A stretch of DNA of 64,000 nt from Amphiura filiformis (GCF_039555335.1 NC_092637.1:7770038-7834037); one strand, 5' to 3'. Positions 43,601 to 57,966 are shown, numbered from the stretch's first letter. A program made the numbers and translations. The notes: generated by a model from the sequence alone, not told the origin.

Positions 43601-46600
43601 TCAACTTTAACATTTGTCCTGTGACTAAATTAAAAACATCTGAATGGTTGAGCAGTAAAAACTAAGGCCCTGCCTGATTATCATATCTTAATGTTGCTAT
43701 CTTCAGTAGATAGCGCGTGATTAGCAATGCGTATACTGCATTAATTTGACTCAGAATTATACTTAAACTTGAATTATTTCACTTTTAATTGGTCAAGATA
43801 TGCTAAGAAAGACTGAATATCATGTAAAATGATCTTTTTAAACAATTTTTGCTCCCTTAAGAGATCACACCACTAAATCAGGTCCAACCCTATCTGACTG
43901 AAGAAATAACAACCAGTGTTTTTATTCGCTGACCATACCAGGTGCATTTTAAGGGAAAAAAAAGTTTGAAATGAAGGCTGATGTGCCCATTTTTTGGTGA
44001 TAGTTGTGCTCTTTGGATGTTTTTCTTATCATCCAAGCATAAAATAATAAAAGATATTACAATTCTGACATTTTAGGAAGATTTCTTAGTTCCATGCACC
44101 AACTGACGTCACAGCATAGAGGCGCTGAGATGTAGGCTTTGGTATGGTTTACATCATGTTCAATGCGCCACTGCAAAAAATCGAGCCACTCAACTACCAA
44201 AATAATGGTGGTTTTAGGGTAGAATATATCACAATCTTTTAGAAATTTTTTGTTTTCAATGCCCTAGCACGTTCTAACCATGAGGAAATGACGATTTCTT
44301 AGGTACCTCTTAACACATAAAAGAATAGGAACTTGATTTAGTGGTGTGACCCCTTAAGACCGAGTTCGGTTAGGCCTGGCAGTTGCAGTCAAGTCTGATT
44401 TCAATTTTGTGTGTTTTTTTTCCCAGTTGTGTGACCATCATGGTATCATGGATGGAGTAAAAGAAGGCACCCTTCAAGCATTTTTGACTATTTACAAGCA
44501 AGATTAATCAAGAAAACAGCAAACAAGAAAAGCCTAAAAAAGGGATGCTGGGTTTCATTAGTAATTTCAACTACATGGCATTGCCTACTTGACAATAGAT
44601 CTGGATATATCAACATTTGTCTCAACTTTAACATTTGTCCTGTGACTAAATTAAAAACATCTGAAAAGGTTGAGCAGCAAAAACTTAGGCCCTGCCTGAT
44701 TATCATATCTTAATGTTGCTATCTTCAGTAGATAGCGCGTGATTAGCAATGCGTATACTGCATTAATTTGACTCAGAATTATACTTAAACTTGAATTATT
44801 TCACTTTTAATTGGTCAAGATATGCTAAGAAAGACTGAATATCATGTAAAATGATCTTTTTAAACAATTTTTGCTCCCTTAAGAGATCACACCACTAAAT
44901 CAGGTCCAACCCCTATCTGACTGAAGAAATAACAACCAGTGTTTTTATTCGCTGACCATACCAGGTGCATTTTAATGGGAAAAAGTTTGAAATGAAGGCT
45001 GATGTGCCCATTTTTGGTGATAGTTGTGCTCTTTGGATGTTTTTCTTATCATCCAAGCATAAAATAATAAAAAATATTACAATTCTGACATTTTAGGAAG
45101 ATTTTTAGTTCCATGCACCAACTGACGTCACAGCATAGAGGCGCTGAGATGTAGGCTTTGGTATGGTTTACATCATGTTCAATTCGCCACTGAGAAAAAT
45201 CGAGCCACTCAACTACCAAAATAATGGTGGTTTTAGGGTAGAATATATCACAATCTTTTAGAATTTTTTGTAAAAACCATGAGAAAATGACGATTTCTTA
45301 GGTACCTCTTAACACATAAAAGAATAGGAACTTGATTTAGTGGTGTGACCCCTTAAGACCGAGTTCGGTTAGGCCTGGCAGTTGCAGTAAAGTCTGATTT
45401 CAAGTTTGTGTGTTTTTTTTCTCAGTTGTGTGACCATCATGGCATCATGGATGGAGTAAAAGAAGGCACCCTTCAAGCATTTTTGACTATTTACAAGCAA
45501 GATTAATCAAGAAAACAGCAAACAAGAAAAGCCTTTAAAAAGGGATGCTGGGTTTCATTTGTAATTTCAACTACATGGCATTGCCTACTTGGCAATAGAT
45601 CTGGATATATCAACATTTGTCTCAACTTTAACATTTGTCCTGTGACTAAATTAAAAACATCTGAAAGGTTGAGCAGCAAAAACTTAGGCCCTGCCTGATT
45701 ATCATATCTTAATGTTGCTATCTTCAGTAGATAGCGCGTGATTAGCAATGCGTATACTGCATTAATTTGACTCAGAATTATACTTAAACTTGAATTATTT
45801 CACTTTTAATTGGTCAAGATATGCTAAGAAAGACTGAATATCATGTAAAATGATCTTTTTAAACAATTTTTTCTCCCTTAAGAGATCACACCACTAAATC
45901 AGGTCCAACCCTATCTGACTGAAGAAATAACAACCAGTGTTTTTATTCGCTGACCATACCAGGTGCATTTTAATGGGAAAAAAGTTTGAAATGAAGGCTG
46001 ATGTGCCCATTTTTTGGTGATAGTTGTGCTCTTTGGATGTTTTTCTTATCATCCAAGCATAAAATAATAAAAAAATATTACAATTCTGACATTTTAGGAA
46101 GATTTTTTAGTTCCATGCACCAACTGACGTCACAGCATAGAGGCGCTGAGATGTAGGCTTTGGTATGGTTTACATCATGTTCAATGCGCCACTGCGAAAA
46201 ATCGAGCCACTCAACTACCAAAATAATGGTGGTTTTAGGGTAGAATATATCACAATCTTTTAGAATTTTTTTGTAAAAAACCATGAGAAAATGACGATTT
46301 CTTAGGTACCTCTTAACACATAAAAGAATAGGAACTTGATTTAGTGGTGTGACCCCTTAAGACCGAGTTCGGTTAGGCCTGGCAGTTGCAGTAAAGTCTG
46401 ATTTCAAGTTTGTGTGGTTTTTTTCTCAGTTGTGTGACCATCATGGTATCATGGATGGAGTAAAAGAAGGCACCCTTCAAGCATTTTTGACTATTTACAA
46501 GCAAGATTAATCAAGAAAACAGCAAACAAGAAAAGCCTTTAAAAGGGATGCTGGGTTTCATTAGTAATTTCAACTACATGGCATTGCCTACTTGACAATA

Positions 46601-47396
46601 GATCTGGATATATCAACATTTGTCTCAACTTTAACATTTGTCCTGTGACTAAATTAAAAACATCTGAAAGGTTGAGCAGCAAAAACTAAGGCCCTGCCTG
46701 ATTATCATATCTTAATGTTGCTATCTTCAGTAGATAGCGCGTGATTAGCAATGCGTATACTGCATTAATTTGACTCAGAATTATACTTAAACTTGAATTA
46801 TTTCACTTTTAATTGGTCAAGATATGCTAAGAAATACTGAATATCATGTAAAATGATCTTTTAAACAATTTTTCTCCCTTAAGAGATCACACCACTAAAT
46901 CAGGTCCAACCCTATCTGACTGAAGAAATAACAACCAGTGTTTTTATTCGCTGACCATACCAGGTGCATTTTAATGGAAAAAAAAGTTTGAAATGAAGGC
47001 TGATGTGCCCATTTTTTGGTGATAGTTGTGCTCTTTGGATGTTTTTCTTATCATCCAAGCATAAAATAATAAAAGATATTACAATTCTGACATTTTAGGA
47101 AGATTTTTTAGTTCCATGCACCAACTGACGTCACAGCATAGAGGCGCTGAGATGTAGGCTTTGGTATGGTTTACATCATGTTCAATGCGCCACTGCGAAA
47201 AATCGAGCCACTCAACTACCAAAATAATGGTGGTTTTAGGGTAGAATATATCACAATCTTTTAGAATTTTTTTGTAAAAAACCATGAGAAAATGACGATT
47301 TCATATGTACCTCTTAACACATAAAAGAATAGGAACTTGATTTAGTGGTGTGACCCCTTAAGACCGAGTTCGGTTAGGCCTGGCAGTTGCAGTAAA

Positions 47397-47942
47397 TATT
47401 TTTTCTATTGTTACCGATAAGAGGTACAGGTGTTGAGCTTTTGTGACATCACGATAGTGAGTGGTCACCTGTTTGAGGTTTAGTCTAGTGTTTATTCACT
47501 TGACGTTTTCGCTTGCAACGACATATCGTTTCAAATTTAAGAAGTTAGCGTTTTTGACATCGATCATTCAAGATCAGAAACGGGCTAGCTGGTTGTGAGG
47601 TCAGTTGTCTCTCAATGACATTTTCAATAAGTGGTATCTGATTCTCATCGAGCGTGCAGATAAAGTTCAGTCCAGTCATATCAGTCAGAGCGGTACCGGA
47701 CTACTAAAGTTTATACGGCTGATCATATTCATTTCACCTTAAGGTTTAGGGCCTACACGGTTTCACCATCGCGGGTGACTAGGCCCAGATTCTGAACTAG
47801 GCCCTTGACGCCGCGTGCTATTCAGTTGCTGCAGTGAAGTACGTCGCCTCCCAGGTAAAAATAGTGTTTTTTGTTGTGTATGTTTCTCTTGCAGGTATAA
47901 ATAGAAAATACTTTATTCGCGTTTAAGGCACGCATTAGAGAA
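47397..47942. mobile_element. 546-bp insertion in a satellite unit
   Basis: Uninterrupted units read GCAGTAAAGTCTGATTT. Here the same site is split, with TAAA on both sides (47393-47396 and 47943-47946). The insert starts TATTTTTTCTATTGTTACC and ends CACGCATTAGAGAA. No inverted ends, no coding frame; it may be a solo LTR or SINE-like unit. Type unknown. Confidence 0.7.
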
Positions 47943-50900
47943 TAAAGTCTGATTTCAAGTTTGTGTGGTTTTTTTTCTTCAGTTGTGTGACCATCATGGC
48001 ATCATGGATGGAGTAAAAGAAGGCACCCTTCAAGCATTTTTGACTATTTACAAGCAAGATTAATCAAGAAAACAGCAAACAAGAAAAGCCTTTAAAAGGG
48101 ATGCTGGGTTTCATTAGTAATTTCAACTACATGGCATTGCCTACTTGACAATAGATCTGGATATATCAACATTTGTCTCAACTTTAACATTTGTCCTGTG
48201 ACTAAATTAAAAACATCTGAAAGGTTGAGCAGCAAAAACTTAGGCCCTGCCTGATTATCATATCTTAATGTTGCTATCTTCAGTAGATAGCGCGTGATTA
48301 GCAATGCACATACTGCATTAATTTGACTCAGAATTATATTTAAACTTGAATTATTTCACTTTTAATTGGTCAAGATATGCTAAGAAAGACTGAATATCAT
48401 GTAAAATGATCTTTTTAAACAATTTTGCTCCCTTAAGAGATCACACCACTAAATCAGGTCCAACCCTATCTGACTGAAGAAATAACAACCAGTGTTTTTA
48501 TTCGCTGATCATACCAGGTGCATTTTAATGGGAAAAAAGTTTGAAATGAAGGCTGATGTGCCCATTTTTTGGTGATAGTTGTGCTCTTTGGATGTTTTTC
48601 TTATCATCCAAGCATAAAATAATAAAAATATTACAATTCTGACATTTTAGGAAGATTTTTTAGTTCCATGCACCAACTGACGTCACAGCATAGAGGCGCT
48701 GAGATGTAGGCTTTGGTATGGTTTACATCATGTTCAATGCGCCACTGCAAAAAATCGAGCCACTCAACTACCAAAATAATGGTGGTTTTAGGGTAGAATA
48801 TATCACAATCTTTTAGAAATTTTTTGTTTTCAATGCCCTAGCACGTTCTAACCATGAGGAAATGACGATTTCTTAGGTACCTCTTAACACATAAAAAGAA
48901 TAGGAACTTGATTTAGTGGTGTGACCCCTTAAGACCGAGTTCAGTTAGGCCTGGCAGTTGCAGTAAAGTCTGATTTCAATTTTGTGTGTTTTTTTCTCAG
49001 TTGTGTGACCATCATGGTATCATGGATGGAGTAAAAGAAGGCACTCTTCAAGCATTTTTGACTATTTACAAGCAAGATTAATCAAGAAAACAGCAAACAA
49101 GAAAAGCCTTTAAAAAGGGATGCTCGGTTTCATTAGTAATTTCAACTACATGGGATTGCCTACTTGACAATAGATCTGGATATAAACATTTGTCTCAACT
49201 TTTACATTTGTCCTGTGACTAAATTAAAAACATCTGAAAGGTTGAGAAGCAAAAACTTAGGCCCTGCCTGATTATCATATCTTAATGTTGCTATCTTCAG
49301 TAGATAGCGCATGATTGGCAATGCACATACTGCATTAATTTGACTCAGAATTATATTTAAACTTGAATTATTTCACTTTTAATTGGTCAAGATATGCTAA
49401 GAAAGACTGAATATCATGTAAAATGATCTTTTTAAACAATTTTTGCTCCCTTAAGAGATCACACCACTAAATCAGGTCCAACCCTATCTGACTGAAGAAA
49501 TAACAACCAGTGTTTTTATTCGCTGACCATACCAGGTGCATTTTAATGGGAAAAAGTTTGAAATGAAGGCTGATGTGCCCATTTTTGGTGATAGTTGTGC
49601 TCTTTGGATGTTTTTCTTATCATCCAAGCATAAAATTAAAAAATATTACAATTCTGACATTTTAGGAAGATTTCTTAGTTCCATGCACCAACTGACGTCA
49701 CAGCATAGAGGCGCTGAGATGTAGGCTTTGGTATGGTTTACATCATGTTCAATGCGCCACTGCAAAAAATCGAGCCACTCAACTACCAAAATAATGGTGG
49801 TTTTAGGGTAGAATATATCACAATCTTTTAGAAATTTTTTGTTTTCAATGCCCTAGCACGTTCTAACCATGAGGAAATGACGATTTCTTAGGTACCTCTT
49901 AACACATAAAAGAATAGGAACTTGATTTAGTGGTGTGACCCCTTAAGACCGAGTTCAGTTAGGCCTGGCAGTTGCAGTCAAGTCTGATTTCAATTTTGTG
50001 TGTTTTTTTTCTCAGTTGTGTGACCATCATGGTATCATGGATGGAGTAAAAAAGGCACCCTTCAAGCATTTTTGACTATTTACAAGCAAGATTAATCAAG
50101 AAAACAGCAAACAAGAAAAGCCTAAAAAAAGGGATGCTGGGTTTCATTAGTAATTTCAACTACATGGCATTGCCTACTTGACAATAGATCTGGATATATC
50201 AACATTTGTCTCAACTTTAACATTTGTCCTGTGACTAAATTAAAAACATCTGAAAGGTTGAGCAGCAAAAACTTAGGCCCTGCCTGATTATCATATCTTA
50301 ATGTTGCTATCTTCAGTAGATAGCGCGTGATTAGCAATGCACATACTGCATTAATTTGACTCAGAATTATATTTAAACTTGAATTATTTCACTTTTAATT
50401 GGTCAAGATATGCTAAGAAAGACTGAATATCATGTAAAATGATCTTTTTAAACAATTTTGCTCCCTTAAGAGATCACACCACTAAATCAGGTCCAACCCT
50501 ATCTGACTGAAGAAATAACAACCAGTGTTTTTTTTCGCTGACCATACCAGGTGCATTTTAATGGGAACAAAAGTTTGAAATGAAGGCTGATGTGCCCATT
50601 TGTTGGTGATAGTTGTGCTCTTTGGATGTTTTTCGTATCATCCAAGCATAAAATAATAAAAAATATTACAATTCTGACATTTTAGGAAGATTTTTTAGTT
50701 CCATGCACCAACTGACGTCACAGCATAGAGGCGCTGAGATGTAGGCTTTGGTATGGTTTACATCATGTTCAATGCGCCACTGCAAAAAATCGAGCCACTC
50801 AACTACCAAAATAATGGTGGTTTCAGGGTAGAATATATCACAATCTTTTAGAAATTTTTTGTTTTCAATGCCCTAGAACGTTCTAACCATGAGGAAATGA

Positions 50901-51373
50901 CGATTTCTTAGGTACCTCTTAACACATAAAAGAATAGGAACTTGATTTAGTGGTGTGACCCCTTAAGACCGAGTTCGGTTAGGCCTGGCAGTTGCAGTCA
51001 AGTCTGATTTCAATTTTGTGTGTTTTTTTTCTCAGTTGTGTGACCATCATGGTATCATGGATGGAGTAAAATAAGGCACTCTTCAAGCATTTTTGACTAT
51101 TTACAAGCAAGATTAATCAAGAAAACAGCAAACAAGAAAAGCCTTTAAAAAGGGATGCTCGGTTTCATTAGTAATTTCAACTACATGGGATTGCCTACTT
51201 GACAATAGATCTGGATATAAACATTTGTCTCAACTTTTACATTTGTCCTGTGACTAAATTAAAAACATCTGAAAGGTTGAGAAGCAAAAACTTAGGCCCT
51301 GCCTGATTATCATATCTTAATGTTGCTATCTTCAGTAGATAGCGCATGATTGGCAATGCACATACTGCATTAA

Positions 51374-52482
51374 GGTGGCTGTGTACTCTCAGACATGCAT
51401 GTAGTAAAAGTGCAATAACTTTGTAATTATTCGCGCAAAACATATAAAAGTATACATTTTTATGAAGGCAAGACATCAATAAATCTTAATATAAATACAG
51501 ATTTGGGGTAAAAACAACAATTTTGAAGAAAGTCACAAAAAAGTGAGTTTTTGGCAATATTTGTTAGGTACATCATAACAAAAAAAACACTCTTTCCAAA
51601 ATATTTTATTTTGTTTTTACCTCAATCTTGAGGCTCCATTCCAAAAACGGTTTTTTTATTTTTTTGATATTGGCCTGATTTTTTGAGATATTGACCATAT
51701 AAGGCATCAAAATGAACTTTTTAAAATTCAAAAACGCCTATTTGCACAAAATAATGCCCAAAATCGGAAATAGACCAAAATAAAAAAAAATGAGAAAACC
51801 GTTTCTTGAGTCGATCATGCTTTTTACGATGATCATATTTGCTTACCTATAGATGCTGTATTTATTGAGTTATCGTGTACCTAAATCGTAATTTTACCGA
51901 GAAAATGAACATTGAAATAATGGCCGTTGAAGTTTAAAGTGGTCACATTTTGCACTTTCATCGAATCTCACAGGAGAATGCGACAGTTTTCGTTTTTGTA
52001 ACTTATATTACGTGAACATCGGGTAAATCCACAGCCCCTTGAGAAGTTTGAGCGAAATCCATTCATAACTTGATATTTAAATCGGGGAAAGAACTTGAAA
52101 AACCCACATTTTATCAGCTAAAACGGAGCCATTTGACCACTAGGTTTTGTGAAATCAGTGCTTCCGCGGTGTTTCCATAAGATGCGCCGCGCACGCAGAT
52201 AAGCGTCGCGTATTCGTCGCGTATTTGTGCGTTAACAAATTGCGCGATACGCAACGCGATGAGTTGTTGCGCGCGTGTACCTTGCTGGTACAACAAAGAT
52301 TTTCTTTCCTTTTCAATTTCAAACACGAGTGGAATAGTGAAATAAAATCCTTAAAATATTGCAGTTGGAGTTTACAAATCTGGATGTTCATTCCTTGTAT
52401 TTATAAAAAACATAACAAGGTACAAACATATCATAAAAACTTAATTTTGAGAAAGAAACAATGGCTAGAGTACACAGCCGCG
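51374..52482. mobile_element. 1.1-kb TTAA-flanked TIR element in a satellite unit
   Basis: It interrupts the unit sequence ACTGCATTAATTTGACTC at TTAA, which is duplicated (51370-51373 and 52483-52486). Ends share GGCTGTGTACTCT as an inverted repeat. The interior is AT-rich with homopolymer runs and a CpG-rich patch (52165-52280) about 200-320 bp from the right end, the same layout as 19341-20443. No transposase. Confidence 0.88.
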
Positions 52483-53185
52483 TTAATTTGACTCAGAATT
52501 ATATTTAAACTTGAATTATTTCACTTTTAATTGGTCAAGATATGCTAAGAAAGACTGAATATCATGTAAAATGATCTTTTAAACAATTTTGCTCCCTTAA
52601 GAGATCACACCACTAAATCAGGTCCAACCCTATCTGACTGAAGAAATAACAACCAGTGTTTTTTTTCGCTGACCATACCAGGTGCATTTTAATGGGAAAA
52701 AAGTTTGAAATGAAGGCTGATGTGCCCATTTTTTGGTGATAGTTGTGCTCTTTGGATGTTTTTCTTATCATCCAAGCATAAAATTAAAAAAAATATTACA
52801 ATTCTGACATTTTAGGAAGATTTCTTAGTTCCATGCACCAACTGACGTCACAGCATAGAGGCGCTGAGATGTAGGCTTTGGTATGGTTTACATCATGTTC
52901 AATGCGCCACTGCAAAAAATCGAGCCACTCAACTACCAAAATAATGGTGGTTTTAGGGTAGAATATATCACAATCTTTTAGAAATTTTTTGTTTTCAATG
53001 CCCTAGCACGTTCTAACCATGAGGAAATGACGATTTCTTAGGTACCTCTTAACACATAAAAGAATAGGAACTTGATTTAGTGGTGTGACCCCTTAAGACC
53101 GAGTTCGGTTAGGCCTGGCAGTTGCAGTCAAGTCTGATTTCAATTTTGGGTGTTTTTTTTCTCAGTTGTGTGACCATCATGGTAT

Positions 53186-54893
53186 TGTGACGTTGCGAAG
53201 GGCTGGGGATACTGAAAGATACAAAACGACACGAGGGGAAGCCTAAATGACCAGATACCAAGTTTGGAGTATCACCTTAATATCCAAGAAATGGATGAGA
53301 AATCTCTACTACAGACATTACGTGCACGAGCAATTATTTGGACAGCAAAAATGACTAGAAATTAACATGCTCATTATTTATAATGTAGTCGTGATCCACC
53401 GAGCATGAATAACTAATACCAATAGGCCTGTAATCCAAGAAATTTCCTTCCTTAACACTAGCTTATGATTTTAAGCTTATTGAATGAAATGTTAAGCTTT
53501 CTGTAATAATTGATTGTAAGAAAAGCTGTGTTTATTAATAAAGAAATATGACAAGAGAGACATCATTTTTGTGTCCTTACATTTACCATGAGTATGAGGT
53601 TCTTTTCTCACTTTCAGCATACAATTCACTACCAGAGAACATACATGTGATTTGAAAAGGTTCTCCAGTTATGGAACCACTTTGATATTTCCTATCATCA
53701 ATATTAAATTGAAGATCATCTTGAAATTTAGTTACAAAGACCAGACGAAGCTGTACACATATTAAAAGGGTATCCAAAATATTCAATAGGCTTTTTATGC
53801 CTCGGCCAATGCCAAAAACCTGACATTAATAAAATAAAGGGACCTGAGTGTGACACATCATAGACTATAACAGTCTATGCACCAACGTCCAAACGCACAA
53901 TTAGGATTAGGTAGCGTGTACTGTGCCGTACACCTACAGACTTTTAGGGACCATCTCAGCAATCATGCTTCTATAGCCTAGCATTACCTAGGCTAGGGCT
54001 TAAGCTTACCTAGTCTTCGTCTTGTCTTTAATAACACCTTAATTACTGAGGTTCAGGACTAAGTGAAATTCCTATCATGTATATAAAAACAATGTTAATA
54101 CTCATGGGGGAGCGACAACTGACAATATAGAGGGAAGGTGCGTGGGTTGACATGTCTACTCAGTTTGAGAATTTGAAGGACCTTACGCCATGCAGTAGCG
54201 TCTTTAGCCCAAACCTTTTCCAAGTAGCGCTATAGTGTCACTTCTATGCCGACTAGCATTTCCGTGCAATAAACGCCCAAAGGTTTTTATACATGTACTA
54301 AAAGAATCCTAAGCAAAGTATCACTAAACCGTTTAAACAAGACCTAAATTAGAGATGTAATTTTGGATGTAGACATGTTCCCGACTCCACCTTTCCCCAT
54401 CTGCCTGGTGCTAGCAGTCTGTTCTCGTGCGCACTCCCAATGCAATTCAGCAACGAAATTAGTAAAATAGCAAAAAGAAATTACCCTCCCTCCCGTCGGG
54501 TCTTTTGGGCCGACCCATTCGGCCACCCGAATTAATCACATACCTGCAATTATTTACTAATCCCTGAAAATTAGACCTGTACTTTTTATAAACACCAAAA
54601 AGTCCGAAAGTGAGAAACACAACTGGTCTTGATGAAGTCTACAGGACGAGTGTCCAGAAAGCGTCCAGTTTGCGTCCAGTTTTTGGACCATTTGCATAAA
54701 GCCCTGATTGGTCAGAAGTTACATGTGACCTTGACCGTGACCAATCGGGGTCAAAGATATAATAATAAACCACGCCTCCCGACCTCTGATTATCCTTGCT
54801 GAATTGCACCAATAGAGGGCCTATTCTAGCTCCTCTCACTCCCAGATAGGTAAAGACACAGATTAATAAAAGATAAATAGCCACCTCGTTACA
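53186..54893 (-). mobile_element. Ty3-type LTR, minus orientation
   Basis: In its own orientation it runs TGTAAC (54893) to GTCACA (53186), with TGT/ACA termini. It aligns with the plus-strand LTR 59688-61441 along its length: AGGAGCTAGA.TAGGCCCTCTATT, inverted CCAAT boxes, CAGACTGTTC-flanking words, and a poly(A) block with TCTCTCTTGTCA and TTTATTAATAAA. It starts immediately after GGTAT of a satellite unit, so GGTAT is the expected target duplication. Confidence 0.88.
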
Positions 54894-54902
54894 CTACCCC
54901 CA
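54894..54902 (-). other. Polypurine tract beside the minus LTR
   Basis: In element orientation TTGGGGGTAG directly precedes TGTAAC. This is the normal place for the plus-strand primer of an LTR retroelement, and the same sequence precedes the other LTR. Confidence 0.75.
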
Positions 54903-54913
54903 ACGAACAAAAA

Positions 54914-54931
54914 CATTTCGTCCCCGAAATG
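54914..54931. other. Conserved 7-bp hairpin near the polypurine tract, copy 1
   Basis: CATTTCG and CGAAATG enclose a 4-nt loop. The stem is identical to that at 59650-59667, while the loops differ. Confidence 0.75.
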
Positions 54932-57900
54932 GGAACTAGGGGTACTGTAAACCGGGACTGTAAAAACACTAAACTACTTCCAACACATTCTCCACACATA
55001 GGATCTATAAAAGAAAAATCCTTTTCATGCGGATACTCTGTGCTTAATTTGAATGATAGCATGTATTGTCACTAAACGAAACCTTGCATTGCCATTCCAT
55101 AAACACGTATGCTCCAATTTTAAGCTTACTAAACAAACCCAATTTGGTCAGCTCACAACCTTGCTTTAACCACCAAATTTAACCACTGGCACATCGCCTC
55201 AGACTTCCCTCCAGAACAATACATGCTACCTATTCATCTTAACTACACATAAAATTATATTTCAACACATTTTACCTTAAATTTGATTAGTTCAAAATTG
55301 GAAAATTTCCACGAACATGTTTTGTTGTTTTGACATGTCGAAAACTTTTTATTTACATCCTTTTTTTTTTTTTTACATCCGAAAAGTTCGAAGGTCACAG
55401 GGAATCCCCCAAATTTTGTTTTACGCAAAATTTTCCTTACAAATTTTGTCAAACTGCATCTATTGCAAACAGACGACCTTTCCTAGCCATCATAAACACA
55501 TAGCAAAGATGAACTTGTTTGAACTTAATAAAAACAATCATCTATAATTAGAATTTAGAAAAGATGTAAACTTTAAAACTTTCAGTAAATCTATAAAAAC
55601 GAGCCAAAATACAACCTAGAAACACTCCTGAACAAAATTGATAAAATTCTATAAAATGTAAACATGGTAAACTTTCGAAGGGTGAGTGTTGAGAAAGCCG
55701 TCTTCTAACCTCTAATTTAGCTGGAAAGATTGATTAAAATGACTCGAAACTGGCATGTGTATAAACTTCAGACACTGAATGACCTGGAAATGATCCCAGA
55801 AAATTTGATTCTGTCAGTGAAACTGACATTTTACTCGACAAAAAAAACGGCGCAGATAACTTTCCTCTCTGCACTCATGCTCATGTACTGTGTACGTGCA
55901 CATGTACATCAGCGCTGCTAAAACTTTAACTGTCAATCATTGGTACAGATCATGAACATCGCAGGGATCGCCTCGACAAATGTAAACACTGGTAAGTTGA
56001 CATCATGAACTTGAATTTGCAAACATGTCAAATTTTCGCAAAATTGAAATAATTAATTTGATTTTGAGCAAGCCATCACTCAGTGAGAGTGTAAAATTTA
56101 TTCAATTAAATGGTTTGAAACATGATTTTTGGTAATTAAGGTTTGTAAATTATCACTCGATTAATTTTTACCAGTACTATTTAACATTTTGAAATGAGTT
56201 TCACAGTGAAATTTACATTGTACAAGAAGCCAACTAGCTCCTATAAATAACATTTACAAGAAGCCGACTAGCTCCTATATTAAAGTTTTCCTCCTTTTCT
56301 GTCTTCCAGAAAATGATGTCCAGCGACCGACCAAGGATGCGTTGATTTACCTCGTTGCTCTGAAGTCTAGCGATTTTTCCGTCTTCAGGTTGTACACTGC
56401 AATTTCTGCTTCAACTCCATCAAGATGTTCACCAATCACCAACGCTCGTAATTTGGATCAGACTTGAAAGACTGACTTGTCTATAGTCGCCTTGTCTGAT
56501 CTGGATCATAACAGTGCTTTTATTGCGGATTTACTGTTCAAGTGACTATCCGACTAAAATTTCAAAGATAAATCTGGAATAATTTAGATATATACTGTCA
56601 CACCATGTAGCCGAGCAGTTGTTACTGCTAAAAGTTATCTTCACTGTTTACAGCATCTTGACTCTGCCATTTGAGAAAGTTCTTGTTGTTCATCAGTATA
56701 GTCGACTTAAAATTCACCACGAGAAAGTTCTTTGCGATTTCAAGTGTCACTCTAGGAATTTTTCCATAGCCAGAGCGTAAATTCGGTACCGGACCAGAAG
56801 TCAAAAGTAGCACTCTATTTGGGTGCCAAGTAGACTCCTATTTTGTAATGAACTGTAAGTTGTAGGCCTACTAGCCCACATGTATAATAGTCTGTGTTAA
56901 GACTTTGAATTTGGAAATTATTTCTTCCTCATCTAAATTACAATAATATTCCTAAAAACAAAAGTGAACAATTTGCACTTAGTTGCCTACTACTGCACTG
57001 GACCATCAAATCCCACTCTATTGTTAAGCTTACAAAATGGTGAGCCACACAGTAATATCAGAGCCATAGCAAAATTGCACCAATTTCCTGACCTATGACT
57101 GGAACAGATTTTATATCATTAAATTGAGAAGTATTCACCAACACAATACCTAGAGCGCTCTCATACACATAGCAGTATGAAACACGCTCTCAGACACAAA
57201 AATATGAAACACTGTCCACCACACCACTCTTTGTAAAGTGTATAACACAGGCTCACATAGCCACGGTCAGATACAGGTAGTGGGACCATATCTACCAAAT
57301 TTACCACAGCATTTCATTTCTGAGCACCATTGGGAGACAGATAATCGGCAGGCTAAACACTGCGTTATTTATAAAATGACCTTTTCATTTTTCCTCCACT
57401 GCAGTACATGTACATGTATCTCCCACTAGTAACCCACCCCAATAGCGTTCCTGAGCATATGCAAAATTCAACTTCCTACCCTAGAAGATTTTGCAGCATG
57501 GAATTTTGTAACTCGCGACATTACACAATTTCTTGGGAAGTACCATTGGGTTCCAGACACAACAGACCAGGGATCCCTCATTTCCGGGCATTTTCCATCC
57601 GTATAACCCCCACTGTTTATACGGACCATCCCAAAACACTCCATTGCGAGTTACGAGTGTGGGACAAAATTAATGTGCACCTGTAGCCAGCCAGGTTGCA
57701 CCAGACACAGACACATGTTGCAAGAATACTTCAACAATTTCAAAATCCTCCAAAATTCAATTTCCACTCTTTATTTTACTATAAATTAGCTCTATATTTT
57801 CATGTGCATATTGCTCACCAGTTGTTTCTAATGTATGCAAAATTGTATTTGCCCAGTTAAAGTCCATCTGTGCAAAATTTCACATTTAATTCACTAACAT

Positions 57901-57966
57901 GTCATTCACCCATGTTTTTACTAAATTTGTATTGGCCATTTATATACACTGAGCACCTTGTAAGAT
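54932..57966. other. Internal region of the minus-strand element, no pol found
   Basis: Between the gag remnant and the minus LTR, where pol would be expected, I see only short frames and no protease, reverse transcriptase, RNase H or integrase motif on either strand. The copy is either a non-autonomous derivative or contains unrelated sequence. Confidence 0.5.

Larger units (their letters stand above)
37879..53185. repeat. Satellite array, about 1-kb unit, 14 units
   Basis: The landmark ACCATACCAGGTGCATTTTA recurs at about 38904, 39912, 40917, 41934, 42938, 43934, 44959, 45954, 46958, 49528, 50544 and 52675 with minor variants, plus 37881 and 48509; spacing is about 995-1026 bp except where insertions lie. 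Each unit has TTAA-flanked inverted ends (CACACCACTAAATC and GATTTAGTGGTGTG) enclosing about 475 bp, and a CRE palindrome. Small antisense frames of 60-86 codons recur with the unit and have no independent coding support. The array is cut at 53185 by retroelement insertion. Confidence 0.95.

Noticed and set aside
39461-51479. Recurrent antisense frames of about 81 codons in the satellite units
   Set aside because: They recur only because the satellite unit is homogeneous; starts and ends shift with indels, and no domain or codon signal is seen.
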